Assembly: GCF_014174475.1 (NCBI RefSeq)
Contig: NZ_JACJUD010000003.1
Span: forward strand, 124,001-188,000
Length of the DNA: 64,000 bases
Source: Aquipseudomonas ullengensis
Lineage (GTDB): Bacteria; Pseudomonadota; Gammaproteobacteria; Pseudomonadales; Pseudomonadaceae
Direction of reading: 5' to 3'
Part shown: in pieces, positions 9,517 to 20,388 of the stretch
Layout: the number at the start of each line of letters is the position of its first letter
Position numbering within the stretch: the stretch's first letter is position 1
Translations under genes and position numbers: made by a program
The notes under the pieces: model-generated
Told to the model about the DNA's origin: nothing
Seen by the model: only the letters and a program-made list of their open reading frames with translations
Databases searched by the model: none

Positions 9517-10671
9517 TCAGTTGCTCGCCACGGCGGCCGGGCTATTGCCAGCCGGCACCGCGACGCTGCTGACGTTGTCGCCGATGCGGACTTTCTGCCC
9601 GCCCTCGACGATCACCTGGTCGCCGGCCTTCAACCCGGAGGTCACCCACCACTGGTTGCCGACGCTGCGGCCGACGCTGACCAGGCGCTGCTCGACCTTG
9701 CCGTTGACCACCAGCAGCACGCTGGTGGCGCCGCTGTGGCTGCGCGTCACCGCGCGCTGCGGCACCAGTAGGGCCTGCGGGTCGACCGCTTCGCTGAGCA
9801 CGGCGCGTACATACATGCCGGGCAGCAGCAGGCCGTCCGAGTTGGGCACCACGGCGCGCAGGGTCACGCTGCCGGTGCTCTCGGAGACGCTGGCACCGCT
9901 GAACTGCAGGCGCCCGGCGTGGCTGTAGTGGCTGCCGTCTTCCAGCAGCAGTTCGATCTTCACCCCGTCCTGGTCGGCGCCACTGAGGGTGCCGGCGGCC
10001 AGCTCGCGCTTGAGGCGCAGCACTTCGGCGCTGGATTGGGTGATGTCGACATACAGCGGATCGAGCTGCTGCACGGTGGTCAGCACGCTGTCCTGGCTGG
10101 CGGTGACCAGCGCGCCGGGGGTGACGCTGGAGGTTTCGATACGCCCGGCGATGGGCGACACGATGGTGGTGTAGCCGAGGTCGATGCGTGCGCTGTCGAC
10201 GCTGGCCTGGGCCGCCTGGTAGGCCGCCTCGGCGCTTTGCAGGCTGGCCTGGGCGTCTTCGTTGTCCTGCTGGCTGATCGCGTCGATCTTCACCAGGCCG
10301 GCGTAGCGGGTGGCTTTCAGGCGGGCCGAGGTCAGGCTGGCCTTGGCTTCGGCGGCGCTGGCCTTGGCCTGGGCATAGGTGGCCTGGTACGGCGCGGGGT
10401 CGAGGCGGTACAGCGCTTCGCCGGCCTTGACCTCGGCGCCTTCGGTGAACAGGCGCTGTTTGACGATGCCGCCGACCTGCGGGCGAATTTCCGCGCTCAG
10501 CCAGGCCTTGGTGCGCCCCGGCAGTTCGCTGGTGACGGTCTGCGCCTGCGGCGTCAGGGTCAGGGTGCCGACTTCGCTGATGCGGGCGGCGGGCGGGGTG
10601 TCTGGCGCGGAACAGGCGCCGAGGGCGATGGCCATGACCAGGGCCAGTACGGTGGTGGGCATGCGGTGCAT
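9517..10671 (-). CDS. Membrane fusion (adaptor) lipoprotein of RND pump A
   Basis: A 384-residue periplasmic adaptor with a lipobox in ALGACS (acylated Cys20), then the beta-barrel, lipoyl and alpha-hairpin domains of MexA-type proteins. Recognisable blocks are ELPGRTKAWLSAEIRPQVGG, QRLFTEGAEVKAGEALYRL and TTIVSPIAGRIETSSVTPG. It links the permease to the outer membrane channel. I start at the ATG at 10671 because GGAGAG lies just upstream; the frame runs 7 codons further. It is the first gene of the pump A operon and is divergent from the sensor kinase gene; the shared 155-base gap should hold both promoters. Confidence 0.93.
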   Translation of the reverse strand: MHRMPTTVLALVMAIALGACSAPDTPPAARISEVGTLTLTPQAQTVTSELPGRTKAWLSAEIRPQVGGIVKQRLFTEGAEVKAGEALYRLDPAPYQATYAQAKASAAEAKASLTSARLKATRYAGLVKIDAISQQDNEDAQASLQSAEAAYQAAQASVDSARIDLGYTTIVSPIAGRIETSSVTPGALVTASQDSVLTTVQQLDPLYVDITQSSAEVLRLKRELAAGTLSGADQDGVKIELLLEDGSHYSHAGRLQFSGASVSESTGSVTLRAVVPNSDGLLLPGMYVRAVLSEAVDPQALLVPQRAVTRSHSGATSVLLVVNGKVEQRLVSVGRSVGNQWWVTSGLKAGDQVIVEGGQKVRIGDNVSSVAVPAGNSPAAVASN

Positions 10672-10826
10672 CTGTCTCTCCATCCGGCACACGCCGGGCT
10701 ATCGACTTTTCTATGCAGCCGATACTGCGGGGCAAATGTGCAGAGAATTTGGAGATTGCCGGGGAGGCGTTGAATCCCGCGGTGCGGGCGGCCTTAATAG
10801 AGGCATGCCCACTGTTCTGGCCCGCC

Positions 10827-12212
10827 ATGAAACTCAGCCTGTCGCGCAAACTCTTCCTCGCCGTGCTCAGCACCGCCCTGTTCGTCGCCCTGGCCATGTT
10901 CGTGGCCGGCGGCTGGAGCTTCGGTCGCGGCTTTATCGGCTACATCAACGAGCTGACCGAGCAGCGCATGACCTCCGTGCTGCCGCGCTTCGTCGAGGGC
11001 TACCGGCGCCACGGCAGCTGGGATTTCCTGCGTGACAATCGCGATGAGTGGTTCAGCATGATTCACCCGCAGGACGCTCGCAGCCGCACGGGCATGACCT
11101 GGGACCTGCCGGTGTCCGACCTCACCGGCGCGGTGTTCCGCATCTCCCTGCTGGACAGTCAGCAGCGCAAGGTCATGGGTTTTATCGAGATGGGCACCGA
11201 TGCCGTGCGCATGCCCATTGAGGTGGAGGGCCAGCTTGTCGGCTGGCTGGCCATGGCGCCGTTCCAGAGCGTCACCGAGGCCGGCGGCGAGCGCCTGTTG
11301 CGCAACCAGTTGCTGGCCAGCCTGGCGGTCGGCGCACTGGCGCTGCTGCTGGCGGCGCTGATTGCCGGCTGGGCGACCCGGCGCCTGCTCGCTCCGGTGC
11401 GCCAGGTGGCCGAGGCCACCCACCGCCTGGCCGCCGGCGATTATGCCGAGCGGGTGATGGTCGCCAGTGACGATGAGGTCGGCCAGCTGGCCCGTGACTT
11501 CAACCAGTTGGCGCATACCCTGGAGCGCAACGAACGCATGCGCCGCGACTTCATGGCGGATATTTCCCACGAACTGCGCACCCCGCTGGCCGTGCTGCGC
11601 GGCGAGCTGGAGGCGCTGGAAGATGGCGTGCGCAAGCTTGACGGCGAGTCGCTGCGTTCGCTCCAGGATGAAGTGGGCCAACTGAGCAAGCTGGTCGATG
11701 ACCTCTATGAACTGTCGCTGGCCGATGTCGGCGCGCTGACCTACCGCAAGCAGCGGGTGGACCTGGTCGAGCTGCTGGAGCAGGCCCTGGCCGGCGCTAC
11801 CGAACGTTGCCAGGAGAGAGGCCTGGTGCTGGAACTGCAGTTGCCTGCCGCGCCGTTGCCGGTGCTGGCCGATGACGGGCGCCTGCGCCAGCTGCTGGGC
11901 AACCTGCTGGAAAACAGCCTGCGCTACACCGAAGCCGGCGGGCGCCTGCGCATCCGTCTGCAGGGCGATGGCGAGCGAGTCAGCCTGGACTGGCTCGACT
12001 CGGCGCCCGGCGTGGCCGAGGCCGACCTGGCCAAGCTGTTCGAGCGCTTCTTCCGTGGCGAGGCCTCGCGCGGCCGCGCCAGTGGCGGCTCGGGCCTGGG
12101 GTTGGCAATCTGCCGCAGTATCGCCGAGGCCCATGGCGGCACCCTCGAGGCGCGGCCTTCGCCACTGGGCGGCCTGTGGCTGCACCTCAGCCTGCCGCAG
12201 GAGGGGGCGTGA
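10827..12212 (+). CDS. baeS: BaeS-like sensor histidine kinase
   Basis: A 461-residue sensor kinase with a first membrane helix at about residues 9-28, a periplasmic domain to about residue 160, a second helix at about 163-183 and a HAMP linker. The phosphoacceptor box is [20 protein letters not shown] (His248), followed by an HATPase_c domain with N box [15 protein letters not shown] box LFERFFRG and G box GGSGLGLAI. Layout and N-terminus resemble BaeS, which senses envelope damage and controls RND pumps in E. coli. Position, divergent from pump A, suggests it regulates that pump. No clear ribosome binding site precedes 10827; an ATG at 10713 is possible but adds an atypical N-terminus. Confidence 0.88.
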   Translation: MKLSLSRKLFLAVLSTALFVALAMFVAGGWSFGRGFIGYINELTEQRMTSVLPRFVEGYRRHGSWDFLRDNRDEWFSMIHPQDARSRTGMTWDLPVSDLTGAVFRISLLDSQQRKVMGFIEMGTDAVRMPIEVEGQLVGWLAMAPFQSVTEAGGERLLRNQLLASLAVGALALLLAALIAGWATRRLLAPVRQVAEATHRLAAGDYAERVMVASDDEVGQLARDFNQLAHTLERNERMRRDFMADISHELRTPLAVLRGELEALEDGVRKLDGESLRSLQDEVGQLSKLVDDLYELSLADVGALTYRKQRVDLVELLEQALAGATERCQERGLVLELQLPAAPLPVLADDGRLRQLLGNLLENSLRYTEAGGRLRIRLQGDGERVSLDWLDSAPGVAEADLAKLFERFFRGEASRGRASGGSGLGLAICRSIAEAHGGTLEARPSPLGGLWLHLSLPQEGA

Positions 12213-12892
12213 TGTTGCACAACGACGAACTACCTCCGGCGCGCATCCTGGTGGTGGAAGACGAACCCAAGCTGGCCGCGCTGCTGCGCGACTACCTGCA
12301 GGCGGCCGGGCACCAGGTCGATTGCCTGGACAGCGGCCTGGCCGTGGAACCGGCGGTGCGTGCGGCCGAGCCGGATCTGATCCTGCTCGACATCATGCTG
12401 CCGGGCCGCGACGGCCTGGCGATCTGCCGCGATCTGCGGGCTTTCAGCGAGGTGCCGATCATCCTGATCACCGCGCGGGTGGAGGAGGTTGATCGCCTGC
12501 TTGGCCTTGACCTGGGCGCCGACGACTACATCTGCAAGCCGTTCAGCCCGCGTGAAGTGGTGGCGCGGGCACGGGCCATCCTGCGCCGCCGACCACGCCA
12601 GGCGGAAACCGGCCTGCAACTGGATGCCGAGCGCTACCAGGCCAGTTTCAACGGTGCCGACCTGGACCTGACACCGGTGGAGTTCCGCCTGCTCGCCTGC
12701 CTGGCCGGCGCGCCGGGGCGGGTGTTTTCCCGTGATCAACTGATGGACCGGCTATACAGCGACCACCGCGTGGTTACCGACCGCACCGTGGACAGCCACG
12801 TGAAGAACCTGCGGCGCAAACTGGAACAGGCCGCGCCGGGGCAGGAGCTGGTGCATTCGATCTATGGCGTGGGCTACAAGCTGGAGCTGTAA
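12212..12892 (+). CDS. baeR: BaeR-like OmpR-family response regulator
   Basis: A 226-residue response regulator. The receiver domain has the acidic pocket in VVEDEPK, phosphoacceptor Asp60 in [10 protein letters not shown] and conserved Lys109 in YICKPF. The C-terminal winged helix carries [16 protein letters not shown] and [16 protein letters not shown], typical of OmpR/PhoB proteins. The start overlaps the kinase stop (TGATG), so the two are translationally coupled. By analogy with BaeSR it probably activates the divergent pump A operon. A BaeR operator could not be picked out with confidence in 10672-10826. Confidence 0.9.
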   Translation: MLHNDELPPARILVVEDEPKLAALLRDYLQAAGHQVDCLDSGLAVEPAVRAAEPDLILLDIMLPGRDGLAICRDLRAFSEVPIILITARVEEVDRLLGLDLGADDYICKPFSPREVVARARAILRRRPRQAETGLQLDAERYQASFNGADLDLTPVEFRLLACLAGAPGRVFSRDQLMDRLYSDHRVVTDRTVDSHVKNLRRKLEQAAPGQELVHSIYGVGYKLEL

Positions 12893-12901
12893 GCGCAGGC
12901 C

Positions 12902-12968
12902 TGTAGGAGCGAGCTCTGCTCGCGAACCCAGCAGCGCAAACACTTCGCGAGCAGAGCTCGCTCCTACA
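12902..12968. repeat. REP-type hairpin after baeR
   Basis: A solitary copy of the inverted repeat GTAGGAGCGAGCTCTGCTCG...CGAGCAGAGCTCGCTCCTAC, with a spacer of about 20 bases. It is followed by an A-rich run (CTACAAAAAAAA). The same hairpin is the third module of the composite repeats. The position directly behind the stop of baeR suggests it also acts as a 3' end stabiliser or attenuator. Confidence 0.85.
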
Positions 12969-13076
12969 AAAAAAACGTGGCGGGAGCCATCAGAGCCGAT
13001 GGCTCCCGCGCTCTGCGTGGGAGCCGATCCCGTGACGCTCCTGCGTCACAGTGGTGTCGGGCGCCGCCGAGTGGAA

Positions 13077-13406
13077 GTTTTGCTTTTATCCCCTCGCCCC
13101 TCTGGGGAGAGGGTTAGGGTGAGGGTCGGACGTTCAGGTAGGCCGCGTGGTAGCGATTTCCCCTCACCCCCAGCCCCTCTCCCCGGAGGGGGAGGGGAGT
13201 TAGCGCGTGCGCCAGGTGAGCCCGTTTTGTCATCGTAGGGCGGGTGCAACCCGCGGTGGTGGCAACGCGGGTTTCACCCGCCCTACGCGTTACAGGGTGA
13301 GGTGCTGATATTCAGGCACGCTGCACCGCCCCTGTAGGAGCGAGCTCTGCTCGCGAACCCGGCGGCGCACATGCTTCGCGAGCAGAGCTCGCTCCTACAA
13401 AAGCCG
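13077..13406. repeat. Composite intergenic repeat, copy 2
   Basis: The second copy of the three-module mosaic seen at 4546-4897. The CCCCT-rich arms are at about 13090-13199, the GTAGGGCGGG/CCCGCCCTAC pair at 13234-13288 and the GAGCGAGCTC hairpin at 13333-13399. Together with copy 3 it takes up most of the 908-base gap 12893-13800, in which I see no gene. Confidence 0.9.
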
Positions 13407-13432
13407 TGGCTAATCAGTCACCACTCGGCGCC

Positions 13433-13794
13433 GGGTTTGCTCCAGGGCCGTGGCGGCGCGGTTTTGCTTTTATCCCCTCGCCCCTCTGGGGAGAGGGTTA
13501 GGGTGAGGGGCGGACGTTCAGGTAGGCCGCGTGGTAGCGATTTCCCCTCACCCCCAGCCCCTCTCCCCGGAGGGGCGAGGGGAGTTAGCGCGTGCGCCAG
13601 GTGAGCCCGTTTTGTCATCGTAGGGCGGGTGCAACCCGCGGTGGCGGCAACGCGGGTTTCACCCGCCCTACGCGTTACAGAGTGCGGTGCTGATATTCCG
13701 GCACGCAGCACCGCCCCTGTAGGAGCGAGCTCTGCTCGCGAACCCGGCGGCGCACATGCTTCGCGAGCAGAGCTCGCTCCTACAAACGCCGTGG
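13433..13794. repeat. Composite intergenic repeat, copy 3
   Basis: The third copy of the mosaic, in direct tandem with copy 2. It shares the leading segment GGGTTTGCTCCAGGG with copy 1; copy 2 lacks it. The GTAGGGCGGG pair is at 13619-13673 and the REP-type hairpin at 13720-13785. It stops 7 bases before the stop codon of ttgR. Confidence 0.9.
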
Positions 13795-13800
13795 CGGTAA

Positions 13801-14436
13801 TCAGGCGTCGCGCAGCGCCGGGCTGCTGCGCAGCATGTCGAGCAGGGCGTCCACCAGGCTTTCCGCCTGTTCGGCCAGGCTGTGCTGTTGCGGGCAGAGC
13901 AGCCAGTGCGCCTGCAGGCCATCGATATAGGCGTGCAGGCTGAAGGCGGCACGCTGGCAGTTCAGCGTGGCCGGCAGCTGGCCTTTGTTGACCGCATTGC
14001 GCAGCGACTTCTCGATGCGCTGGTCGCACTCCAGGTGGAAGGTCTGCATCTTCTGGCGCAGGTCGCCGAGGTCGTCGGTGTATTCGCACTTGTGCTGCAG
14101 GATCTCGCTGACGCGCCGGCACTGTGGGTCCTGTTCCACGCGCTGGAGCACACGGATCAGCAGTTCGCGCAGGCGCCCCAGCGGGTTGGGTTCGACGTCG
14201 CTTTCACTGGCCTGGGCCAGGTCCTCCAGCGGTAGGCGCAGGCGATCGATTAGCGCCTGGAACAGTTCGACCTTGTTCTGGAAGTGCCAGTAGATGGCAC
14301 CCCGGCTGACCCCGGCGGCAGTGGCGATATCCGCCAGTGCGGTGCGCGAGACGCCCTTGTCATGAAAAATCCGCTCGGCTGCATCGAGTATCTGCAGGCG
14401 GGTTTCTTCGGCTTCTTCTTTGGTACGTCGGACCAT
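13801..14436 (-). CDS. ttgR: TtgR, TetR-family repressor of the ttgABC efflux operon
   Basis: A 211-residue TetR-family regulator, close to the 210 residues of P. putida TtgR. It starts MVRRTKEEAEETRLQILDAA and carries the helix-turn-helix ALADIATAAGVSRGAIYWHF. Later blocks such as EILQHKCEYTDD and DMLRSSPALRDA also match TtgR as I remember it. TtgR binds antibiotics and plant phenolics and then leaves its operator. The ATG at 14436 is chosen by alignment; the frame runs 33 codons further without sense. It is divergent from ttgA, with a recognisable operator in between. Confidence 0.92.
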   Translation of the reverse strand: MVRRTKEEAEETRLQILDAAERIFHDKGVSRTALADIATAAGVSRGAIYWHFQNKVELFQALIDRLRLPLEDLAQASESDVEPNPLGRLRELLIRVLQRVEQDPQCRRVSEILQHKCEYTDDLGDLRQKMQTFHLECDQRIEKSLRNAVNKGQLPATLNCQRAAFSLHAYIDGLQAHWLLCPQQHSLAEQAESLVDALLDMLRSSPALRDA

Positions 14437-14524
14437 GCGCAGGGGCTCTCGGTGGCGGTTCAGGCGCGGTGAAAGGCAGCGCCGCGGCGCGACACAAAAT
14501 TTCACAGGCTGGTGAGAAGAATCA

Positions 14525-14552
14525 TTTACAAACATTCACGTACGTAAGTATA
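14525..14552 (+). promoter_or_regulatory. TtgR operator in the ttgR-ttgA gap
   Basis: The stretch starting TTTACAAACATTCACG and ending GTAAGTATA closely resembles the P. putida ttgABC operator as I remember it, with half-sites TTTACAAACA and GTAAGTATA in the same spacing and the centre changed. It sits about 90 bases upstream of ttgA and of ttgR, where a dimer could repress both divergent promoters. Confidence 0.75.
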
Positions 14553-14640
14553 TTCGTTAGCAGCCTAAACAATCCAATTCCTGTTCCCCTTCCGGTGCCT
14601 CGCGCGGCGGAAGGTCTATTCCCTTATGAGGTCGTTTCAG

Positions 14641-15783
14641 ATGCACAAGAAGCCAGCCTTCGCCGCTATGGTTTCCGCTATCGCGCTGGCCACGCTCACC
14701 CTCGCGGGCTGCAAAGAGGGCGAGGCTCCGGCCGCCGCCCATGCGCCGCAAGTAGGCGTTGTCACCCTGCAAGCCGAACCGTTCACCCTGACCGCCGAGC
14801 TGCCGGGGCGCACCACGGCCTACCGCATCGCCGAAGTGCGTCCGCAGGTCGATGGGATCATCCAGAAGCGCCTGTTCACCGAGGGTTCCGAGGTCAAGGC
14901 CGGGCAGCAGCTGTACCAGATCGACTCGTCCGTCTATCAGTCGACCTACAAGAGCGCCCAGGCCACGCTGGCCTCGACCCAGTCGCTGGCCGAGCGCTAC
15001 AAGGATCTGGTCGCCGACCAGGCCGTGAGCAAGCAGGCCTATGACGAGGCCCAGGCCGCGCGCCTGCAGGCCGAAGCGGCGCTGGAGCGTGCACGCATCG
15101 ACCTGCGCTACACCAAGGTGATGGCGCCGATCTCCGGTCGCGTCGGTCGCTCGCTGGTGACCGAGGGTGCGCTGGTGAGCAACGGCCAGGTGCTGGCGAT
15201 GGCCACCATCCAGCAGCTCGACCCGATCTATGTCGACGTCACCCAGCCGACCAAGGACCTGCTGCGCCTGCGCCGCGAACTGGCCAGCGGCCAGTTGCAG
15301 AAGGCCGGCGAGAACGCTGCCAAGGTCCAGCTGACCCTGGAAGACGGCAGCACCTACGAGCACGACGGCACCCTGGAGTTCTCCGAAGTCTCGGTGGACG
15401 AGGGCACCGGTTCGGTGGTCCTGCGTGCGGTATTCCCCAACCCGCAACACAACCTGCTGCCGGGCATGTTCGTTCACGCGCAGCTCAGCTCCGGGGTCAA
15501 CCGCCAGGCGATTCTCGCGCCGCAGCAGGGCATCACCCGTGACCTCAAGGGCCAGGCCACCGCGCTGGTGGTGGGCGCCGACAACAAGGTCGAGCTGCGC
15601 AAGGTTCAGGCCGAACGCACCCAGGGCAACCGCTGGCTGGTCAGCGAAGGCCTGCAGCCGGGTGATCGTCTGATCACCGAGGGCCTGCAGTTCGTCCATC
15701 CGGGCGTCGAAGTGACCGTGGCGCCGGCGACCAATGTCGCCAGCGAGCGCGCCTCAGGTTCCGACCTGGCCAAGCGCCCTTAA
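14641..15783 (+). CDS. ttgA: TtgA/MexA-type RND adaptor lipoprotein (pump B)
   Basis: A 380-residue adaptor with a lipobox TLAGC (acylated Cys24) and typical MexA/TtgA blocks: [40 protein letters not shown] and [15 protein letters not shown]. It bridges TtgB and TtgC in the periplasm. The start [10 protein letters not shown] matches the family; the frame opens 5 codons earlier. It is the first gene of ttgABC, 10 bases before ttgB, and is probably repressed by TtgR through the operator at 14525-14552. Confidence 0.94.
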   Translation: MHKKPAFAAMVSAIALATLTLAGCKEGEAPAAAHAPQVGVVTLQAEPFTLTAELPGRTTAYRIAEVRPQVDGIIQKRLFTEGSEVKAGQQLYQIDSSVYQSTYKSAQATLASTQSLAERYKDLVADQAVSKQAYDEAQAARLQAEAALERARIDLRYTKVMAPISGRVGRSLVTEGALVSNGQVLAMATIQQLDPIYVDVTQPTKDLLRLRRELASGQLQKAGENAAKVQLTLEDGSTYEHDGTLEFSEVSVDEGTGSVVLRAVFPNPQHNLLPGMFVHAQLSSGVNRQAILAPQQGITRDLKGQATALVVGADNKVELRKVQAERTQGNRWLVSEGLQPGDRLITEGLQFVHPGVEVTVAPATNVASERASGSDLAKRP

Positions 15784-15793
15784 GGAGCGACAG

Positions 15794-18700
15794 ATGTCGA
15801 AGTTCTTCATCGACCGGCCGATCTTCGCCTGGGTAATCGCCCTGGTGATCATGCTGGCGGGTGGCCTGTCCATCCTCAAACTCCCGATCAACCAATACCC
15901 GAGCATCGCCGCACCGGCCATCGCCATCCAGGTTACCTACCCGGGCGCTTCCGCGCAGACCGTGCAGGACACCGTGGTGCAGGTCATCGAGCAGCAGATG
16001 AATGGCATCGACGGCCTGCGCTACCTGTCCTCGGAGAGCAACTCCGACGGCAGCATGACCGTCACCGCCACCTTCGAGCAGGGCACCAACCCGGACATTG
16101 CCCAGGTCCAGGTGCAGAACAAACTGCAGCTGGCCACTCCCTTGTTGCCGCAGGAAGTGCAGCAGCAGGGCATCCGCGTGACCAAGGCAGTGAAGAACTT
16201 CCTGCTGGTGATCGGCGTGGTTTCCGAAGACGGATCGATGGACAAGAACGACCTGTCCAACTACATCGTCTCCAACATGCAGGACGCCATTTCGCGCACC
16301 AAGGGTGTCGGCGACTTCCAGGTGTTCGGCTCGCAGTACGCCATGCGCATCTGGCTCGATCCGGCCAAGCTGCTCAACTACCAGCTGACGCCGGTGGACG
16401 TGAAGACCGCGATCCAGGCGCAGAACGTACAGATTTCCTCCGGCCAGCTCGGCGGTCTGCCGGCTTCGCCGGGCACCCAGCTGAACGCCACCATCATCGG
16501 CAAGACCCGCCTGCAGACGCCCGAGCAGTTCGGCGCGATCCTGCTCAAGGTCAGCCGTGACGGCTCGCAAGTGCGCCTCAGCGATGTCGCCAAGATCGAG
16601 CTGGGCGGCGAGAACTACGCCATCAGCGCGCAGTACAACGGCAACCCGGCATCCGGCCTGGCGGTCAAGCTGGCCACCGGCGCCAACGCCCTGGACACCG
16701 CCCGTGCCCTGCGCGCGACCATCGATGAGCTGCAGCCGTTCTTCCCCGCCGGGATGAAAGTGGTGTTCCCCTACGACACCACCCCGGTGGTCTCGGCCTC
16801 CATCGAAGGCGTGGTGCACACCCTGGGCGAAGCCATCGTGCTGGTGTTCCTGGTGATGTTCCTGTTCCTGCAGAACTTCCGCGCCACCATCATTCCCACC
16901 CTGGCGGTGCCGGTGGTATTGCTTGGCACCTTTGGCGTGCTGGCTGCCTTCGGCTTCACCATCAACACCCTGACCATGTTCGCCATGGTCCTGGCCATCG
17001 GCCTGCTGGTGGATGACGCCATCGTGGTGGTGGAGAACGTCGAGCGGGTGATGGCCGAAGAAGGCCTGTCGCCGCTGGAAGCCACGCGCAAGTCCATGGG
17101 CCAGATCCAGGGAGCGCTGATCGGTATCGCCCTGGTGCTGTCGGCGGTGTTCCTGCCGATGGCCTTCTTCGGCGGTTCCACGGGGGTGATCTACCGGCAG
17201 TTCTCGATCACCATCGTGTCGGCCATGGCCCTCTCGGTGCTGGTTGCCCTGGTGTTCACCCCGGCGCTCTGCGCGACCCTGCTCAAGCCGGTCGCCAAGG
17301 GCCACCATGCGCCCAAGCGCGGCTTCTTCGGCTGGTTCAACCGTGGCTTCGAGCGCAGCGTCAACGGCTACGAGCGCAGCGTGCGCGGCATCCTCAAACG
17401 CCGCCTGCCGTTCGTGGTGCTGTACCTGGTGATCGTCGCCATCATGGCCTGGATGTTCACCCGCATCCCCACCGCCTTCCTCCCCGAGGAAGACCAGGGC
17501 GTGCTGTTCGCCCAGGTGCAGACTCCGGCCGGCGCCAGTGCTGAACGCACCCAGGCGGTGGTCGACCAGATGCGCGAATACCTGCTGGCCGACGAGAAAG
17601 ACACGGTCAAATCGGTGTTCACCGTCACCGGCTTCAACTTCGCCGGTCGCGGTCAGAGCTCGGGCATGGCCTTCATCATGCTCAAGCCCTGGGAAGAGCG
17701 TCCGGGTGCCGAGCACAGCGTGTTCAGCCTGGCCGAACGCGCGCAGCAGCACTTCTTCAGCTTCCGCGATGCCATGGTGTTCGCCTTCGCCCCGCCGGCC
17801 GTGCTGGAGATGGGTAACGCCACCGGTTTCGACTTCTTCCTGCAGGACCGCGCCGGCGTCGGCCATGAAACCCTCAACGCCGCCCGCGACCAGTTCCTCG
17901 AACTGGCCAAGCAGAACCCGGTGCTGGCCCGCGTGCGCGCCAACGGTCTGTACGACGAGCCGCAGTACCAGCTGTTGATCGATGACGAGAAGGCCAGCGC
18001 CCACGGCGTGTCCCTGGCCAACATCAACAACACCGTGGCCATCGCCTGGGGTGCCAGCTACGTCAACGACTTCATCGACCGCGGTCGGGTGAAGAAGGTC
18101 TACCTGCAAGGTGTGCCGGAAGCGCGGATGAACCCCGATGACCTCGGCAAGTGGTACGTGCGCAACGACGACGGGCAGATGGTGCCGTTCAGCGCCTTCG
18201 CCAGCGGCGAGTGGGTCTACGGTGCGCCGAAGCTGGCGCGCTACAACGGCGTGCCGGCCATCGAGATTCTCGGTGAACCGGCGCCGGGGCACAGCTCGGG
18301 CGAGGCCATGGCGGCCGTCGAGGAGATCATCAAGCAACTGCCGGCAGGTGTCGGTTATTCCTGGACCGGGCTGTCCTACGAGGAGCGCCTGTCCGGCTCC
18401 CAGGCGCCGGCGCTGTACGCCCTGTCGCTGCTGGTGGTGTTCCTCTGCCTGGCGGCGTTGTACGAGAGCTGGTCGATCCCGTTCTCGGTGATGCTGGTGG
18501 TGCCACTGGGGATCATCGGTGCGCTGCTGTTCACCAGCATGCGTGGCCTGAGCAACGACGTGTTCTTCCAGGTCGGCCTGCTCACCACCATTGGCCTGTC
18601 GGCGAAGAACGCGATCCTCATCGTCGAATTCGCCAAGGAGCTGCACGAGCAGGGCAGAAGCCTGTTCGACGCGGCCATCGAGGCCTGCCGCATGCGTCTG

Positions 18701-18931
18701 CGCCCGATCATCATGACCTCGCTGGCGTTCATCCTCGGCGTGGTGCCGATGGCGATCTCCACGGGCGCCGGTTCCGGCAGCCAGCACGCCATCGGTACCG
18801 GCGTGATTGGCGGCATGCTCACGGCCACGGTCCTGGCGATCTTCTGGGTGCCGCTGTTCTACGTCCTGGTCTGCTCGTTGTTCAAGGACAAGCGCAGCAA
18901 AGATGCCATCAAAGAGGAGGCCGTCCAGTGA
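15794..18931 (+). CDS. ttgB: TtgB/MexB-type RND efflux permease (pump B)
   Basis: A 1045-residue RND multidrug transporter beginning [20 protein letters not shown]. The proton relay Asp407-Asp408 in [16 protein letters not shown] is at MexB numbering, with the partner Lys in [15 protein letters not shown]. It powers export of solvents and antibiotics through TtgC. AAGGAG at 15782 sets the start. The gene ends in a 4-base overlap with ttgC. The protein is a paralogue of the pump A permease, with the same membrane core but many differences in the periplasmic pore regions. Confidence 0.95.
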   Translation: MSKFFIDRPIFAWVIALVIMLAGGLSILKLPINQYPSIAAPAIAIQVTYPGASAQTVQDTVVQVIEQQMNGIDGLRYLSSESNSDGSMTVTATFEQGTNPDIAQVQVQNKLQLATPLLPQEVQQQGIRVTKAVKNFLLVIGVVSEDGSMDKNDLSNYIVSNMQDAISRTKGVGDFQVFGSQYAMRIWLDPAKLLNYQLTPVDVKTAIQAQNVQISSGQLGGLPASPGTQLNATIIGKTRLQTPEQFGAILLKVSRDGSQVRLSDVAKIELGGENYAISAQYNGNPASGLAVKLATGANALDTARALRATIDELQPFFPAGMKVVFPYDTTPVVSASIEGVVHTLGEAIVLVFLVMFLFLQNFRATIIPTLAVPVVLLGTFGVLAAFGFTINTLTMFAMVLAIGLLVDDAIVVVENVERVMAEEGLSPLEATRKSMGQIQGALIGIALVLSAVFLPMAFFGGSTGVIYRQFSITIVSAMALSVLVALVFTPALCATLLKPVAKGHHAPKRGFFGWFNRGFERSVNGYERSVRGILKRRLPFVVLYLVIVAIMAWMFTRIPTAFLPEEDQGVLFAQVQTPAGASAERTQAVVDQMREYLLADEKDTVKSVFTVTGFNFAGRGQSSGMAFIMLKPWEERPGAEHSVFSLAERAQQHFFSFRDAMVFAFAPPAVLEMGNATGFDFFLQDRAGVGHETLNAARDQFLELAKQNPVLARVRANGLYDEPQYQLLIDDEKASAHGVSLANINNTVAIAWGASYVNDFIDRGRVKKVYLQGVPEARMNPDDLGKWYVRNDDGQMVPFSAFASGEWVYGAPKLARYNGVPAIEILGEPAPGHSSGEAMAAVEEIIKQLPAGVGYSWTGLSYEERLSGSQAPALYALSLLVVFLCLAALYESWSIPFSVMLVVPLGIIGALLFTSMRGLSNDVFFQVGLLTTIGLSAKNAILIVEFAKELHEQGRSLFDAAIEACRMRLRPIIMTSLAFILGVVPMAISTGAGSGSQHAIGTGVIGGMLTATVLAIFWVPLFYVLVCSLFKDKRSKDAIKEEAVQ

Positions 18932-20373
18932 GGCAGTCCCTGTTGTCCCTTGCCGTCGCCAGCGTGTTGCTCGGCGGCTGCAGCATGATCCCCGATTACC
19001 AGCGCCCGGATGCCCCGGTGGATGGTGCCTGGCCACAGGGCGCGGCCTACACCGCCAATGCTGCTGCGCAGACCGACGTGTCGGCGGCGGCCCTGGGCTG
19101 GCGCGAATTCTTCCGCGACCCGGCGCTGCAGCAATTGGTCGAGGTGGCGCTGAGCAACAACCGCGACCTGCGCATCGCCGCGTTGAATGTCGACGCCTAC
19201 CGCGCGCAGCACCGCATCCAGCGCTCGGAATTGTTCCCGAGCATTGCCGCGGCCGGCGATGGCACCCGCCAGCGCCTGCCAGGCGATCTGTCGTCGAGTG
19301 GCGAGCCCACCACCAGCGGCCAGTACAGCGCGACGCTGGGCACCAGTGCCTGGGAGATCGACTTCTTCGGTCGCCTGCGCAGCCTCGACGAGCAGGCCTT
19401 GCAGCTCTACTTCGCCAGTGAAGAGGCGCAGCGCAGTACGCAGATCAGCCTGGTGGCCAGCGTGGCCAATGCCTACCTGACCCTGCAGGCCGACCAGCAA
19501 CTGCTGCAACTGACCCGCGATACCCTGGAGACCTACCGCAAGAGCTACGCCCTCACCGAGCGCAGCTTCAATGTCGGCGTGGCCGATGCGCTGTCGCTGA
19601 GCCAGGCGCGCACTTCGGTGCAGAGCGCCGAAGTCAGCCTGGCGCAGTACAGCCGCCTGGTCGCCCAGGACCGCAACGCCCTGGCGCTGCTGCTGGGCAA
19701 CGGCGTGCCGGCGAGCCTGCCGCAGGGTGAAGTGCTGAACGCCGACCTGCTGGCCGAAGTGCCGGCCGGGCTGCCATCCGAACTGCTGCAACGCCGCCCG
19801 GATGTAGTCCAGGCCGAGCATCAGCTGCAGGCGGCGAACGCCAGCATTGGTGCGGCGCGTGCGGCGTTCTTCCCCAATATCAGCCTGACCGCCAACGCCG
19901 GCAGTGCCAGCAGCGAGCTGTCCGGGTTGTTCGATGGCGGTTCGGGTAGCTGGCTGTTCCAGCCGTCGATCAACCTGCCGATCTTCACGGCCGGTCGTCT
20001 GAAGGCCAACCTCGACTACGCCGAGGTGCAGAAGAACATCCAGGTCGCCAGCTACGAGAAAGCCATCCAGACCGCCTTCCAGGAAGTCGCCGATGGCCTG
20101 GCCGCGCGTACCACCTACGAGGAGCAGCTCACCGCCCAGCGCGCGCTGGTCGGTACCAGCGAGGAGTACTACCGTCTGGCCGAACGCCGCTTCCGCACCG
20201 GGGTGGACAGCTACCTGACCCTGCTCGACGCCCAGCGCCAGCTGTTCAGCGCCAAGCAGCAACTGATCGGCGACCGCCTCAACCAGCTGACCAGCGAGGT
20301 CAACCTGTACAAGGCCCTCGGCGGCGGCTGGCATGAGCAGACCACCCTGGCGGCCGCGCCTGCGGCGGACTGA
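18928..20373 (+). CDS. ttgC: TtgC/OprM-type outer membrane channel lipoprotein (pump B)
   Basis: A 481-residue outer membrane factor with a lipoprotein signal ending LLGGC (acylated Cys18) and two OEP repeats ([52 protein letters not shown]). It uses a GTG start that overlaps the ttgB stop (GTGA). It completes the tripartite pump, and a strong hairpin terminator follows at 20389-20418. Confidence 0.94.
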   Translation: MRQSLLSLAVASVLLGGCSMIPDYQRPDAPVDGAWPQGAAYTANAAAQTDVSAAALGWREFFRDPALQQLVEVALSNNRDLRIAALNVDAYRAQHRIQRSELFPSIAAAGDGTRQRLPGDLSSSGEPTTSGQYSATLGTSAWEIDFFGRLRSLDEQALQLYFASEEAQRSTQISLVASVANAYLTLQADQQLLQLTRDTLETYRKSYALTERSFNVGVADALSLSQARTSVQSAEVSLAQYSRLVAQDRNALALLLGNGVPASLPQGEVLNADLLAEVPAGLPSELLQRRPDVVQAEHQLQAANASIGAARAAFFPNISLTANAGSASSELSGLFDGGSGSWLFQPSINLPIFTAGRLKANLDYAEVQKNIQVASYEKAIQTAFQEVADGLAARTTYEEQLTAQRALVGTSEEYYRLAERRFRTGVDSYLTLLDAQRQLFSAKQQLIGDRLNQLTSEVNLYKALGGGWHEQTTLAAAPAAD

Positions 20374-20388
20374 CGGTCAGCCTGAAAC

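Noticed and set aside
6648..9572. A 974-codon open frame on the plus strand opposite the pump A permease gene
   Set aside because: It lies wholly antisense to a strongly conserved permease gene. Its His/Gln/Gly-rich content is typical of third-position GC bias, with no domain.
10672..10826. BaeR operator between pump A and the kinase gene
   Set aside because: A weak AGAGAATTTGGAGATT-like stretch was seen, but it does not match the known BaeR box well enough.
15674..19036. A 1120-codon open frame on the minus strand opposite ttgB
   Set aside because: Same case: low-complexity His/Glu/Arg-rich translation without motifs, antisense to an intact RND permease.
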